From: a virus
IMG/VR virus record: IMGVR_UViG_3300021142_000125
Coordinates: 1 to 30,404 of that record
Strand: one strand, 5' to 3'
Length of the DNA stretch: 30,404 nucleotides
The translations under genes were made by a program, and so were the position numbers. The notes under the pieces are model-generated. The model worked only from the letters and a program-made list of their open reading frames with translations. It ran no database searches and was not told the DNA's origin. Below are positions 1-6,297 of this stretch, one piece after another. How positions within the stretch are numbered: the first letter of the stretch is position 1; each line of letters begins with the position of its first letter.

Positions 1-26
1 TCTGGTAATGGAAAGTGACGACGAAT

Positions 27-386
27 ATGACTTTGCCTAATCTTGAAAGTCTGCGAGTTTTCAGTCAACTAACAGGCAGAATTCATTATATAGAAATAAA
101 TGGAAAAAAATACGCATGTGTAGGCGGTATAGCAATGCCCTATAATTTAGCAATAGCGTTTATCATCTGGTCTATGACAACAGAACGAAAATATCAAAAA
201 TTGCTCTATCAAGACGATCAGCTGCGTATATTAGCAGATCTTAATCCTTTGGATACTAATTTGACAGCCAAATCTGAAATTGTATGGTATTATGTGCATC
301 GTAAATTAACTGAAATTATGCAAAATTGGACAGCCGCAGAGTTTGAAGAGTTAGTACCAGAATTTGTAGAAGAAGTAACAGAATAG
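27..386 (+). CDS. Hypothetical phage protein (119 aa)
   Basis: I do not recognise this protein. It is small and soluble-looking, with an acidic C-terminus (EFEELVPEFVEEVTE) and a central hydrophobic stretch (NLAIAFIIW) that is too short to call a membrane segment with confidence. The frame has a stop at 6-8, so translation begins at GTG 15 or ATG 27. I prefer ATG 27 because GGAAAG at 10-15 sits about 11 bases upstream. Another frame open from the window edge ends in TAA at 38-40 with an acidic tail (ESDDEYDFA). It may be the end of an upstream gene, so the two genes would overlap by 14 bases, as is usual in T4-like phages. Confidence 0.6.
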   Translation: MTLPNLESLRVFSQLTGRIHYIEINGKKYACVGGIAMPYNLAIAFIIWSMTTERKYQKLLYQDDQLRILADLNPLDTNLTAKSEIVWYYVHRKLTEIMQNWTAAEFEELVPEFVEEVTE

Positions 387-438
387 ATTTATGGTATAAA
401 AATACAGCTCTCTGATAAATATTGCGGAGATATTAATC

Positions 439-732
439 ATGAGCCGTCCAAAACCAAATGTCCTGTTAGATCATACTGATCCAAAAACATATAAAAGTGA
501 ACAAGTTCTTGAAACAGATGGCATTTATGCAGTGTTTCTTGATGGGCACCCAATTAATTTACGAACATTGAACAAATTATTAGATTATCCTGGTCCAAAG
601 TATAGAAAAATAAGTTTTGCTAACCCTGGACACGCATTTAATTTGGCAGAAAAGTTGAATATAATGTTCAAAACAAATAAATTCCAAGTTTATAAATTAA
701 CAACTGGCGAAGTTATTAATGACCAACAATAG
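439..732 (+). CDS. Conserved hypothetical phage protein (97 aa)
   Basis: This is a small basic protein of unknown function. From memory its pattern (SRPKPNVLLDHTDPKTYKSE near the N-terminus, then YPGPKYRK and GHAFNLAEKLN) resembles a family of small proteins found in T4-like phages of aquatic bacteria; I could not check this. The start is well supported by GGAGAT at 426-431, about 8 bases before ATG 439. No catalytic motif, membrane segment or signal peptide is visible. It stands between two other hypothetical genes on the same strand, and a perfect 10-bp hairpin follows its stop codon. Confidence 0.75.
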   Translation: MSRPKPNVLLDHTDPKTYKSEQVLETDGIYAVFLDGHPINLRTLNKLLDYPGPKYRKISFANPGHAFNLAEKLNIMFKTNKFQVYKLTTGEVINDQQ

Positions 733-737
733 GCATT

Positions 738-761
738 AATATAGTTGAAACCAACTATATT
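738..761 (+). other. Perfect 10-bp intergenic hairpin before the 767 gene
   Basis: AATATAGTTG (738-747) and CAACTATATT (752-761) pair perfectly around a 4-base loop (AAAC). The stem is AT-rich and no T-run follows, so it is unlikely to be an intrinsic terminator. It ends only 5 bases before ATG 767, which has no recognisable Shine-Dalgarno sequence. A role in controlling initiation or protecting the transcript end is possible but is inference. Confidence 0.5.
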
Positions 762-766
762 GTGTC

Positions 767-1195
767 ATGGCAGTAATATTTCCAAAAAAAATTAAAACTC
801 AACTGCTCAACATATCAGATTTTGTTAGCACCCGAGAACAACTCGTAAGTGATTTATATGCGAATGCCAAAATAGCTTGTACGTGGCATAATTTGCATAA
901 AGGTATCTTTCCTAAAGAAGTTAACGGCATAGTTCAAATAATGTTTATGAAGAACAGTTGGCAATTGACCAATACAGGTGCCCTTTTTTTAGGCAACACT
1001 TGCGAATGTTATAAATCTTGTCATGTCAATAATGCACTGCTTAATGGACGAGTATTGGTTAATATGGGAAAAATTATTGAAAGTCCTTGGTATAACAAAG
1101 GACAATTTGTTTATGTATGGAAACAAACAACCTATTTTGAACTTCAGATGTTTGACGGCGATATCCATAGATTTATTGAGTTTCGTATAAATTAA
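767..1195 (+). CDS. Hypothetical phage protein (142 aa)
   Basis: I do not recognise this protein. It has a run of cysteines in the middle (NTCECYKSC) and is rich in aromatic residues and asparagine. No known catalytic motif or membrane segment is visible. ATG 767 is the first start in the frame, but it has no Shine-Dalgarno sequence and lies 5 bases after a perfect hairpin (738-761), so initiation may be unusual or the start may be later. A promoter-like sequence for the next gene begins immediately after its TAA stop. Confidence 0.65.
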   Translation: MAVIFPKKIKTQLLNISDFVSTREQLVSDLYANAKIACTWHNLHKGIFPKEVNGIVQIMFMKNSWQLTNTGALFLGNTCECYKSCHVNNALLNGRVLVNMGKIIESPWYNKGQFVYVWKQTTYFELQMFDGDIHRFIEFRIN

Positions 1196-1198
1196 CTG

Positions 1199-1227
1199 TT
1201 GACAGAGAGTGTAATCTGTTATATAAG
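1199..1227 (+). promoter_or_regulatory. Sigma70-type promoter upstream of the MoxR gene
   Basis: TTGACA at 1199-1204 (perfect -35) is separated by exactly 17 bases from TATAAG at 1222-1227 (5 of 6 matches to TATAAT). The MoxR start is 30 bases further on with a strong AAGGAG. This looks like an early promoter read by host RNA polymerase. It is called by eye, with no expression data. Confidence 0.6.
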
Positions 1228-1256
1228 TGGCTTGTAATTAAGCAAGGAGTAAAGCA

Positions 1257-2459
1257 ATGGTTACCACTAAAAACAAAATCCTAGAAATTAGTACCGTGAA
1301 TCCAAGCAAACTTAAGTTGGCGATTCGACACAGTATTAATCGTAAGCGCCCAATGTTTATCTGGGGCCAGCCCGGTATTGGCAAGAGCGAGATCGTAGCA
1401 GAAGTTGCCCGTGAGGAAAAACGGCCACTTATTGACATTCGTCTGCCTCTCATGGAACCAACTGATATCCGTGGTATTCCATATCTTGCTGAAATTACCA
1501 TCAAAGACAGTGATGGCAATATTGTCAAGAACGAACACAACGTTCCGCTGACAGAAAAAGTTTTCGCCTGGAGCACACCGAGCGATCTTCCAACTGATCC
1601 AAATTCTCGCGCCGTTGTTTTCTTTGACGAGATGAGCGCAGCACCGCCTAGCGTGCAGGCAGCTACTTATCAGCTGATTCTCAATCGTCGTATCGGTAGC
1701 TATACACTTCCAGATAACTGCGTAATTGTTGCAGCAGGTAACCGAGTTAAGGATAAAGGTGTTGCATACAATATGCCAATGCCATTGGCCAATCGATTTG
1801 CACCGCATCTTACACTAGAAGTAGATGTTGAAGATTGGAAAGAATGGGCTACTATTAATCGTGTGCACAAAGATATTGTTGGTTATATCAATTTTCAACC
1901 TGGTGACCTCAATCAATTTAATCCTAGCACAAGTGAATACGCATTTGCTACTCCTCGTAGTTGGTATTTCGTAAGTGAACTGCTTCAAGAACCAGGTTCA
2001 GACGGAACTCTAGTAGATACTGATCTGCCAGCTGATGTTCTAAACGACATGATTAAAGGTACAATCGGTGAAGGTGTAGCGCTGAAGTTTATTTCATATC
2101 GTAAGCAGGCAGCAAATCTACCACACGCCAAAGACGTGCTCAGCGGCAAGGTGACAAAACTAACCAGTCGACAGATTGATGTTATGTATGCACTTTCAAC
2201 TGCACTATGTTATGAACTACGTGACGGTGCAGAACGTGCAGAAAAAGCAGAACGCTCTGGCGATAAAAACGCTGTGCAAGATTGGCACAAGCAGGTAGAT
2301 ACGTTCTTCCGTTTCATTATGGATAACTTCGAAGAAGAGCTTACTGTAATGGCAAGCAAAACAGCGCTTGGTACTTATAAACTGCCTATTAAGGCAAAGT
2401 ACCTATCAAACTGGACTGAATTCAGCAAGCGATTTGCAGAACTTCTTCCAAATTCTTAA
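1257..2459 (+). CDS. MoxR-family AAA+ ATPase
   Basis: This is an AAA+ ATPase of the MoxR/RavA type, a family thought to act as ATP-driven chaperones that remodel or insert cofactors into partners, usually together with a VWA-domain protein. Visible motifs are Walker A GQPGIGKS (residues 37-44), Walker B VVFFDE (120-125), the sensor-1 region VIVAAGN ending at N162, and an arginine-finger-like ANRF (R180). The C-terminal half is helical and unassigned. ATG 1257 is chosen because AAGGAG lies 8-10 bases upstream. The gene has its own promoter and ends at a strong terminator. The next gene encodes a metallopeptidase-like VWA protein, the expected partner type. The ATPase call is firm; the biological target in the phage is unknown. 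Confidence 0.9.
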   Translation: MVTTKNKILEISTVNPSKLKLAIRHSINRKRPMFIWGQPGIGKSEIVAEVAREEKRPLIDIRLPLMEPTDIRGIPYLAEITIKDSDGNIVKNEHNVPLTEKVFAWSTPSDLPTDPNSRAVVFFDEMSAAPPSVQAATYQLILNRRIGSYTLPDNCVIVAAGNRVKDKGVAYNMPMPLANRFAPHLTLEVDVEDWKEWATINRVHKDIVGYINFQPGDLNQFNPSTSEYAFATPRSWYFVSELLQEPGSDGTLVDTDLPADVLNDMIKGTIGEGVALKFISYRKQAANLPHAKDVLSGKVTKLTSRQIDVMYALSTALCYELRDGAERAEKAERSGDKNAVQDWHKQVDTFFRFIMDNFEEELTVMASKTALGTYKLPIKAKYLSNWTEFSKRFAELLPNS

Positions 2460-2465
2460 CATCAA

Positions 2466-2500
2466 ATTGATGGGCAGTTGAAATACTGCCCATCAATATT
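2466..2500 (+). terminator. Intrinsic terminator after the MoxR gene
   Basis: TTGATGGGCAGT (2467-2478) pairs perfectly with ACTGCCCATCAA (2485-2496) around TGAAAT, and A2466-T2497 extends the stem to 13 bp. The T-rich TATTCTTCTT follows. The stem lies 7 bases after the MoxR stop codon. Confidence 0.8.
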
Positions 2501-2504
2501 CTTC

Positions 2505-2533
2505 TTGACTATTGCTACTAAACATGCAATAGT
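2505..2533 (+). promoter_or_regulatory. Possible sigma70-type promoter for the VWA gene
   Basis: TTGACT (2505-2510) and AATAGT (2528-2533) are spaced by 17 bases, between the MoxR terminator and the next gene. The -35 box is a good match and the -10 box is weak (4 of 6). The preceding terminator makes a separate promoter likely. Confidence 0.4.
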
Positions 2534-2561
2534 GCAAATGCTAACTTTTTAGGAGTTTTCT

Positions 2562-3848
2562 ATGACCGCAGTAGTACAAGCAACCAAACGTAGTCCAGTT
2601 GAGACAAAACTAAAGCAAGCTAAAATCAAGCTGCTTTTTGGACAACCATTTTTTGGCACTCTGATTATGCATCTACCACTTGTGGATGTAACTGATCAAG
2701 GTTGGTGCCCTACTGCTGCTGTAGACGGTCGTTATATCTATTATAACCGTGAATTTCTTAAAAAACTTGATGTTGACGAAATTCAATTTGTCCTGTGTCA
2801 CGAAGTATTGCATGTTGCTTTTGATCACCTAGGTCGTCGCAGTCATCGAGATCTACAATGGTGGAACATGGCTAACGACTACGTGATTAACGGTTCTCTC
2901 ATTCGAGATATGATTGGCAAAATGCCAACTGAACGGGTTCCTGTTGATGAAACGGATTCAACTGGTAAAAAGACAACAAGCCAACGTGTTGGGTTATATG
3001 ACGAAAAATACGTTGGATGGACTAGCGAAGCTGTATATGACGATCTTGAAAAGCGCAAGGTCAAAAAAGAGCTTACATTGGATGTTCATCTTGAACTTGG
3101 TAAAGACGGGAAAAATGGCCCAACTATACGAGATGCTAACGGTAATGAAATTAAGTTGTCTGAAGCAGAGCTAAAAGAGCTGCGCGAGGCAATGAAAGGC
3201 AAAATTCTGCAGGCTGCTAATGCCGCTGGAGGTCGCATGCCTGCTAGTCTACAACGCTTGATTGATGAGCTTGTTGAACCTAAAGTGAATTGGCGTGATC
3301 TGCTCAAACAAAGCATTCAGAGCTGCATTGTTGACGATTTCACATGGATGCGTCCTAATCGTAAGCATATGTATAGTGGTGTGTTTTTGCCTACCTTAGA
3401 CAAAGACGAAACCATTGATTTACAAGTTGCTATTGATATGAGTGGATCAATTTCAGATGAAATGGCTCGAGATTTCATCAGCGAAGTCTATGGTATTATG
3501 GATATGTATCATGATTTCAAAATTGGTATCGTGTGTTTTGACACCAAAACATACAATTACAAAGAGTTTACCAAAGATACACAAGATGAACTTCTCAAAT
3601 ATGAATGCAAAGGCAGCGGCGGAACAGATTTTATGGCCTTTTGGAATTTTTGGCAAGAAGAAAATCTTGAGCCAAAATTAGCAGTTGTGTTTACAGATGG
3701 GTATCCTTTTGGAACCTGGGGTCCTGAGAACTATGCTGAAACATTATGGGTTATTACAGAAGGATACAAGACAAAGGTCAAACCTCCTTTTGGCCGTTAT
3801 GCTTACTATGAACATGGTAAAGGTGTAGAAGAAGTTGGATCGGCATGA
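2562..3848 (+). CDS. Metallopeptidase-like plus VWA/MIDAS protein (DUF2201-like)
   Basis: This two-domain protein (428 aa) matches the layout of the DUF2201 'VWA-like domain and predicted metallopeptidase' family. The N-terminal part carries HEVLHVAFDH (80-89), a zinc-peptidase HExxH motif, followed by WNMANDYVIN. A charged linker (about 120-240) leads to a VWA domain with a complete metal-ion-dependent adhesion site: DMSGS (292-296), the GSGGTDF threonine (T355) and TDG (D379). ATG 2562 is preceded by AGGAG. Such proteins are commonly encoded beside MoxR ATPases, as here, where the VWA protein is thought to present or recognise the substrate. Whether the HExxH domain cleaves protein is not known. 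The stop TGA overlaps the next start as ATGA (3845-3848). Confidence 0.88.
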   Translation: MTAVVQATKRSPVETKLKQAKIKLLFGQPFFGTLIMHLPLVDVTDQGWCPTAAVDGRYIYYNREFLKKLDVDEIQFVLCHEVLHVAFDHLGRRSHRDLQWWNMANDYVINGSLIRDMIGKMPTERVPVDETDSTGKKTTSQRVGLYDEKYVGWTSEAVYDDLEKRKVKKELTLDVHLELGKDGKNGPTIRDANGNEIKLSEAELKELREAMKGKILQAANAAGGRMPASLQRLIDELVEPKVNWRDLLKQSIQSCIVDDFTWMRPNRKHMYSGVFLPTLDKDETIDLQVAIDMSGSISDEMARDFISEVYGIMDMYHDFKIGIVCFDTKTYNYKEFTKDTQDELLKYECKGSGGTDFMAFWNFWQEENLEPKLAVVFTDGYPFGTWGPENYAETLWVITEGYKTKVKPPFGRYAYYEHGKGVEEVGSA

Positions 3849-4141
3849 TACGAGTGAATATTAATAGGCAGTCGCAATCAAAAAATGGCGTTCAAGAACC
3901 AGAGTATATTCAAAAATTACTTGCGACTGCTCTTTATGAATTTAGTGAAGATTATCAAGTACCAACTCAGGACTCGTGGGTATATGTTTGAGAAGACCCT
4001 GCTCGTCTGCAGATGATTATAAATCGCTATACCGGCGCTACATCGCAAGCATATGATATGCGCCTCTTGCCTAGCTGGGGTGTGTATTTTGACGATGAAG
4101 ATCCTGTAATTGTTGAATATAAATTAACATATGGAACATAA
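3845..4141 (+). pseudogene. Hypothetical gene interrupted by one in-frame TGA
   Basis: Starting at ATG 3845, which overlaps the VWA stop as ATGA, a 98-codon frame runs to TAA 4139-4141 and is broken only by TGA at 3989-3991 (codon 49, between SWVYV and EDPARLQ). Both halves look like genuine coding sequence. The C-terminal end (FDDEDPVIVEYKL) resembles the end of the next gene (ADDDPQLVEFKL), and both begin with M(I)RVNI, so the two may be paralogues. A TGG-to-TGA or CGA-to-TGA change would explain the break. It may be a real nonsense mutation, an assembly or sequencing error, or readthrough. Function unknown. Confidence 0.55.
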
Positions 4142-4142
4142 A

Positions 4143-4469
4143 ATGCGAGTTAATATTTTTAATTCTGGAAAACGATTAGGCACTACATTTTTTAATTTTC
4201 ATCTAACAGGTTTTGCTGAAGAATATTTTATCAGCAAAAACCAGGCACGCGAATATGTATTGAATGGCAAACAAGGACTAAATGCCTTTGTAAATTATTT
4301 GAAAGGTTTAGGATATTCTGCAGAAGCATATCATCTAGAACCAAATAAAGATCTATTTAAAGACGTTGGTGACAACTGGATTCGTGTAAGTCGTTACAGC
4401 CCTAGTGCAGGGTTTGTTATCGCCGATGATGACCCTCAATTAGTTGAGTTTAAGCTCAAGCATTTGTAA
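4143..4469 (+). CDS. Hypothetical phage protein (108 aa), possible paralogue of the 3845 gene
   Basis: This is a small protein of unknown function (MRVNIFNSGKRLG at the start, IADDDPQLVEFKLKHL at the end). I prefer ATG 4143 to the in-frame ATG 4131 because GGAA at 4133-4136 is correctly placed for 4143 and nothing precedes 4131. The N- and C-terminal motifs resemble those of the interrupted gene just upstream, suggesting a tandem duplication followed by divergence. The gene ends 17 bases before a long hairpin (4487-4521). Confidence 0.65.
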   Translation: MRVNIFNSGKRLGTTFFNFHLTGFAEEYFISKNQAREYVLNGKQGLNAFVNYLKGLGYSAEAYHLEPNKDLFKDVGDNWIRVSRYSPSAGFVIADDDPQLVEFKLKHL

Positions 4470-4486
4470 TTTATTGAATTGTGTTT

Positions 4487-4523
4487 CCAATTTGTATTAT
4501 TATAAAATACATACAAATTGGAG
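4487..4523 (+). promoter_or_regulatory. Hairpin hiding a ribosome binding site, with a late-promoter-like core in its loop
   Basis: CCAATTTGTAT (4487-4497) pairs perfectly with ATACAAATTGG (4511-4521). The 3' arm includes most of the TTGGAG Shine-Dalgarno (4518-4523) for ATG 4533. The loop contains TATAAAATA (4501-4509), close to the T4 late core TATAAATA. A transcript starting about 6 bases after this core would lack the 5' arm and leave the ribosome site free. The hairpin is certain as sequence; the promoter function is inference. Confidence 0.5.
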
Positions 4524-4532
4524 ACTAACAAT

Positions 4533-4808
4533 ATGACAACCCCTGCTGATTTTAATGCACAACTAGGTGAACTTGCTGCTCAATTGGCCGGAATGGTAGC
4601 TGAACGTTTATCATACTGGTCAAAAGATATGCCTGCTAGTGAAAGACACAGAATTTTAGAAATGATAGAAGGACAACTTCCTTCTATAATTGCCAACAGC
4701 ATAGCAAAATCTCCCAGTCTACACAGCGCAGCAGGTGTAGACTATTTTCAAAAAAATCTAAATAATTATGCCGATGCATATGCCAAAAAGTTTATTGGAA
4801 AAGACTAA
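4533..4808 (+). CDS. Hypothetical phage protein (91 aa)
   Basis: I do not recognise this small helical protein (N-terminal FNAQLGELAAQLAGMVAERL, with regular hydrophobic spacing). ATG 4533 is chosen over the upstream in-frame TTG 4518 because TTGGAG at 4518-4523 is itself the Shine-Dalgarno sequence, 9 bases before the ATG. That ribosome site lies in the 3' arm of the hairpin at 4487-4521. The next gene starts 8 bases after the TAA stop. Confidence 0.7.
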   Translation: MTTPADFNAQLGELAAQLAGMVAERLSYWSKDMPASERHRILEMIEGQLPSIIANSIAKSPSLHSAAGVDYFQKNLNNYADAYAKKFIGKD

Positions 4809-4816
4809 ATGTACGT

Positions 4817-5053
4817 ATGGACGATCTTTGCCTAAGAACAGTTTCGTTATCATTTCCTAGAAACAAAGTACCTGTAGCCAAAGTAGATTCTGGTACATGG
4901 ATAAGTATGCTGGAACAAAAGCTATCGTGCGATTTTGAAAATTATAGCATAACAGTTACAACTGACATTTGGCAACAGACCACATTTGTGGAAATTGTAT
5001 TTGCAACAATTGAAGAAGCAACGTGGTTTAAAATGACACAAAAGGAATGGTGA
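4817..5053 (+). CDS. Hypothetical phage protein (78 aa)
   Basis: This is a small protein of unknown function. Its second half (ITVTTDIWQQTTFVEIVF, then EEATWFKM) looks like genuine coding sequence and recalls small T4-like phage proteins, from memory only. ATG 4817 has no good Shine-Dalgarno, so translation may depend on coupling to the gene ending at 4808. It ends TGA one base before the ATG of the next gene, whose AAAGGA lies inside this gene. Confidence 0.55.
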   Translation: MDDLCLRTVSLSFPRNKVPVAKVDSGTWISMLEQKLSCDFENYSITVTTDIWQQTTFVEIVFATIEEATWFKMTQKEW

Positions 5054-5054
5054 A

Positions 5055-5459
5055 ATGAACGAGTGGTGGGAAGATGATTTTGCAGACATTAGTAACTGCA
5101 CAGCTGATAATTTGCATAAAACTGACAAAAAAACTCAAGTTTTTCAATGTACTTATTCATTAAAAGTTCCTGAACAGCAATATAATCGCAAATACACAGA
5201 ACAAGAAAAACAGTGGTTGCGACCTATAGCAGAAACTGTAGCTATGCTAGATGGCAATGCATTCTTTAGCAGTAATTTAAGTAATGGACAAGAATGGTAC
5301 GAGCAATATCTTCCAGAGGCTGCTGCAATATTTTATGGAAATGGTGGTTCAACTGGTTGGGCGGGAGAAACTTCGTGGATGAAAGACTTAGAACATGAAA
5401 CAGAAAGTGTAAAAGATGCATATGATTTATGGAAAACTCTCAAAACTCTGAGTAAATGA
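5055..5459 (+). CDS. Conserved hypothetical phage protein (134 aa)
   Basis: Function unknown. The segment from AETVAMLDGNAFF through YLPEAAAIFYGNGG to GWAGETSWMKD and the closing AYDLWKTLKTLSK is the sort of conserved block I associate with a hypothetical family of T4-like aquatic phages; this was not checked against a database. The N-terminal 45 residues are acidic and less ordered. AAAGGA lies 8 bases before ATG 5055. The gene is followed by a 110-base leader with several short hairpins and then a 58-aa gene. Confidence 0.75.
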   Translation: MNEWWEDDFADISNCTADNLHKTDKKTQVFQCTYSLKVPEQQYNRKYTEQEKQWLRPIAETVAMLDGNAFFSSNLSNGQEWYEQYLPEAAAIFYGNGGSTGWAGETSWMKDLEHETESVKDAYDLWKTLKTLSK

Positions 5460-5465
5460 TACGAG

Positions 5466-5551
5466 CTATGCAAAAATAGCATAGATAACTCACAAGCATT
5501 GCAATTGTGTAATGCATAAAAATCTGGTAAGTATTGTGCAGCGCAGCACAA
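5466..5551 (+). other. Leader with three short inverted repeats
   Basis: This non-coding stretch upstream of the 5570 gene holds CTATGC/GCATAG (5466-5471 with 5479-5484), GCATT/AATGC (5496-5500 with 5511-5515) and TTGTGC/GCACAA (5534-5539 with 5546-5551). No T-run follows the last one, and the Shine-Dalgarno at about 5557-5562 stays unpaired. It may be a structured untranslated leader or RNA-processing site. The individual stems are short and could occur by chance in AT-rich DNA. Confidence 0.3.
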
Positions 5552-5569
5552 ATATAGAAGGATTTTAAT

Positions 5570-5746
5570 ATGAAAGTAGAGCTTATCAAAAATATTATGA
5601 ATACTGTTTGTAATCTTGCAAACGTTCTTAAACTTCCAAATAAAAACAGCGACGTTATGGCATATTTCGAAGCTGAATACAAAAACGACCCTAAAGGTGC
5701 TTACGAATATTGGCGTAGTACAAACAAAATGACTTACAGTTGCTAA
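5570..5746 (+). CDS. Small hypothetical phage protein (58 aa)
   Basis: A short gene starting MKVELIKNIMNTVCNLANVL and ending in TYSC, followed at once by a strong terminator whose stem begins in its stop codon. GAAGGA at 5557-5562 is 7 bases before ATG 5570. The sequence looks like real coding DNA, with conserved-looking aromatic and acidic residues (YFEAEYKNDPKGAYEYW). I recall similar short proteins in T4-like aquatic phages, but there is no known function. It is the last gene of the 4.1-5.7 kb run. Confidence 0.65.
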   Translation: MKVELIKNIMNTVCNLANVLKLPNKNSDVMAYFEAEYKNDPKGAYEYWRSTNKMTYSC

Positions 5747-5778
5747 AAATAAACCCTCTTAGATGAGGGTTTATTTTT
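5745..5778 (+). terminator. Intrinsic terminator
   Basis: AAAAATAAACCCTC (5745-5758) pairs perfectly with GAGGGTTTATTTTT (5765-5778) around TTAGAT. The 3' arm provides the T-run. It overlaps the stop codon of the 58-aa gene. The near-symmetric A and T tracts mean it could work in both directions. It closes the first block of plus-strand genes, just before mazG. Confidence 0.9.
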
Positions 5779-5831
5779 GACTACCAAACTAAAACAGCAT
5801 ACGCTACAATTGTAACTAGAGGATAATTCTA

Positions 5832-6242
5832 ATGAGTGTAGATTTAAATAGATATAAGGATTTTGTGCAAGCTGTTACCAGCGATGCAAGTGATGATTTA
5901 GAAGCGCTGATTGTTCGTCTGCGAGCATTGCAAAGCAGTGAACCACAGTTGAACATAAGCTTGCTGTTGACAGCTGGTATTGGGTTGGCTAGTGAAGGCG
6001 GCGAATTTGACGAGATTGTCAAGAAGATGGTATTCCAAGGAAAACCATGGAACGAGGAAACTCGCTATCACATGTTGCGCGAGTTAGGCGACATCATCTT
6101 CTATTGGATGGAAGCCTGCCGTGCCATCGGAGTCGATCCCAACGAGGTCATCGAGGAAAATGTTCGTAAACTGGAAGCTCGCTATCCAGGCGGTAAATTT
6201 ACAGTCGAACGATCTGAAAATAGAGTTGAAGGAGATATATAA
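5832..6242 (+). CDS. mazG: MazG-like nucleotide pyrophosphohydrolase
   Basis: This all-alpha NTP pyrophosphohydrolase of the MazG superfamily would hydrolyse NTPs or dNTPs to the monophosphate and pyrophosphate; phage copies are thought to shape nucleotide pools or lower (p)ppGpp. The metal-binding pattern is present: E55-G-G-E58 in SEGGEFDE and E84-L-G-D87 in ELGDIIFYW. At 136 aa it is a single-domain form. AGAGGA precedes ATG 5832. Codons from about residue 55 onward use more C- and G-ending triplets (GAC ATC ATC TTC, GTC GAT CCC AAC) than the AT-rich first third, suggesting the 3' part came from another source. Its last 42 residues are repeated at 7443-7571, beyond the endonuclease gene. 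Confidence 0.85.
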   Translation: MSVDLNRYKDFVQAVTSDASDDLEALIVRLRALQSSEPQLNISLLLTAGIGLASEGGEFDEIVKKMVFQGKPWNEETRYHMLRELGDIIFYWMEACRAIGVDPNEVIEENVRKLEARYPGGKFTVERSENRVEGDI

Positions 6243-6250
6243 CATCCGCC

Positions 6251-6297
6251 AGTTCTCTCTTGATATGTATAAATAGATATATTGTCAGGAGAGAACT
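6251..6297 (+). promoter_or_regulatory. T4-type late promoter embedded in a hairpin that hides the ribosome binding site
   Basis: AGTTCTCTC (6251-6259) pairs perfectly with GAGAGAACT (6289-6297), and six further pairs (two or three of them G-U) extend the stem inward to about 6265/6283. The loop carries TATAAATA at 6268-6275, identical to the T4 late promoter core. The AGGAGAG ribosome site of the endonuclease lies in the 3' arm, touching ATG 6298. Read-through transcripts from upstream would fold and block translation, whereas a late transcript starting near 6281 lacks the 5' arm. The same design is known for T4 endonuclease genes such as I-TevI. Confidence 0.8.

Noticed and set aside
414-421. 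GATAAATA as a late promoter for the 439 gene.
   Set aside because: A start about 6 bases downstream (near 427) would cut into the ribosome site GGAGAT at 426-431, so the placement does not fit that gene.
1238-1808. Long open frames on the minus strand opposite the MoxR gene.
   Set aside because: They mirror a strongly supported coding frame on the other strand, have low-complexity or cysteine-rich translations, and have no ribosome site.
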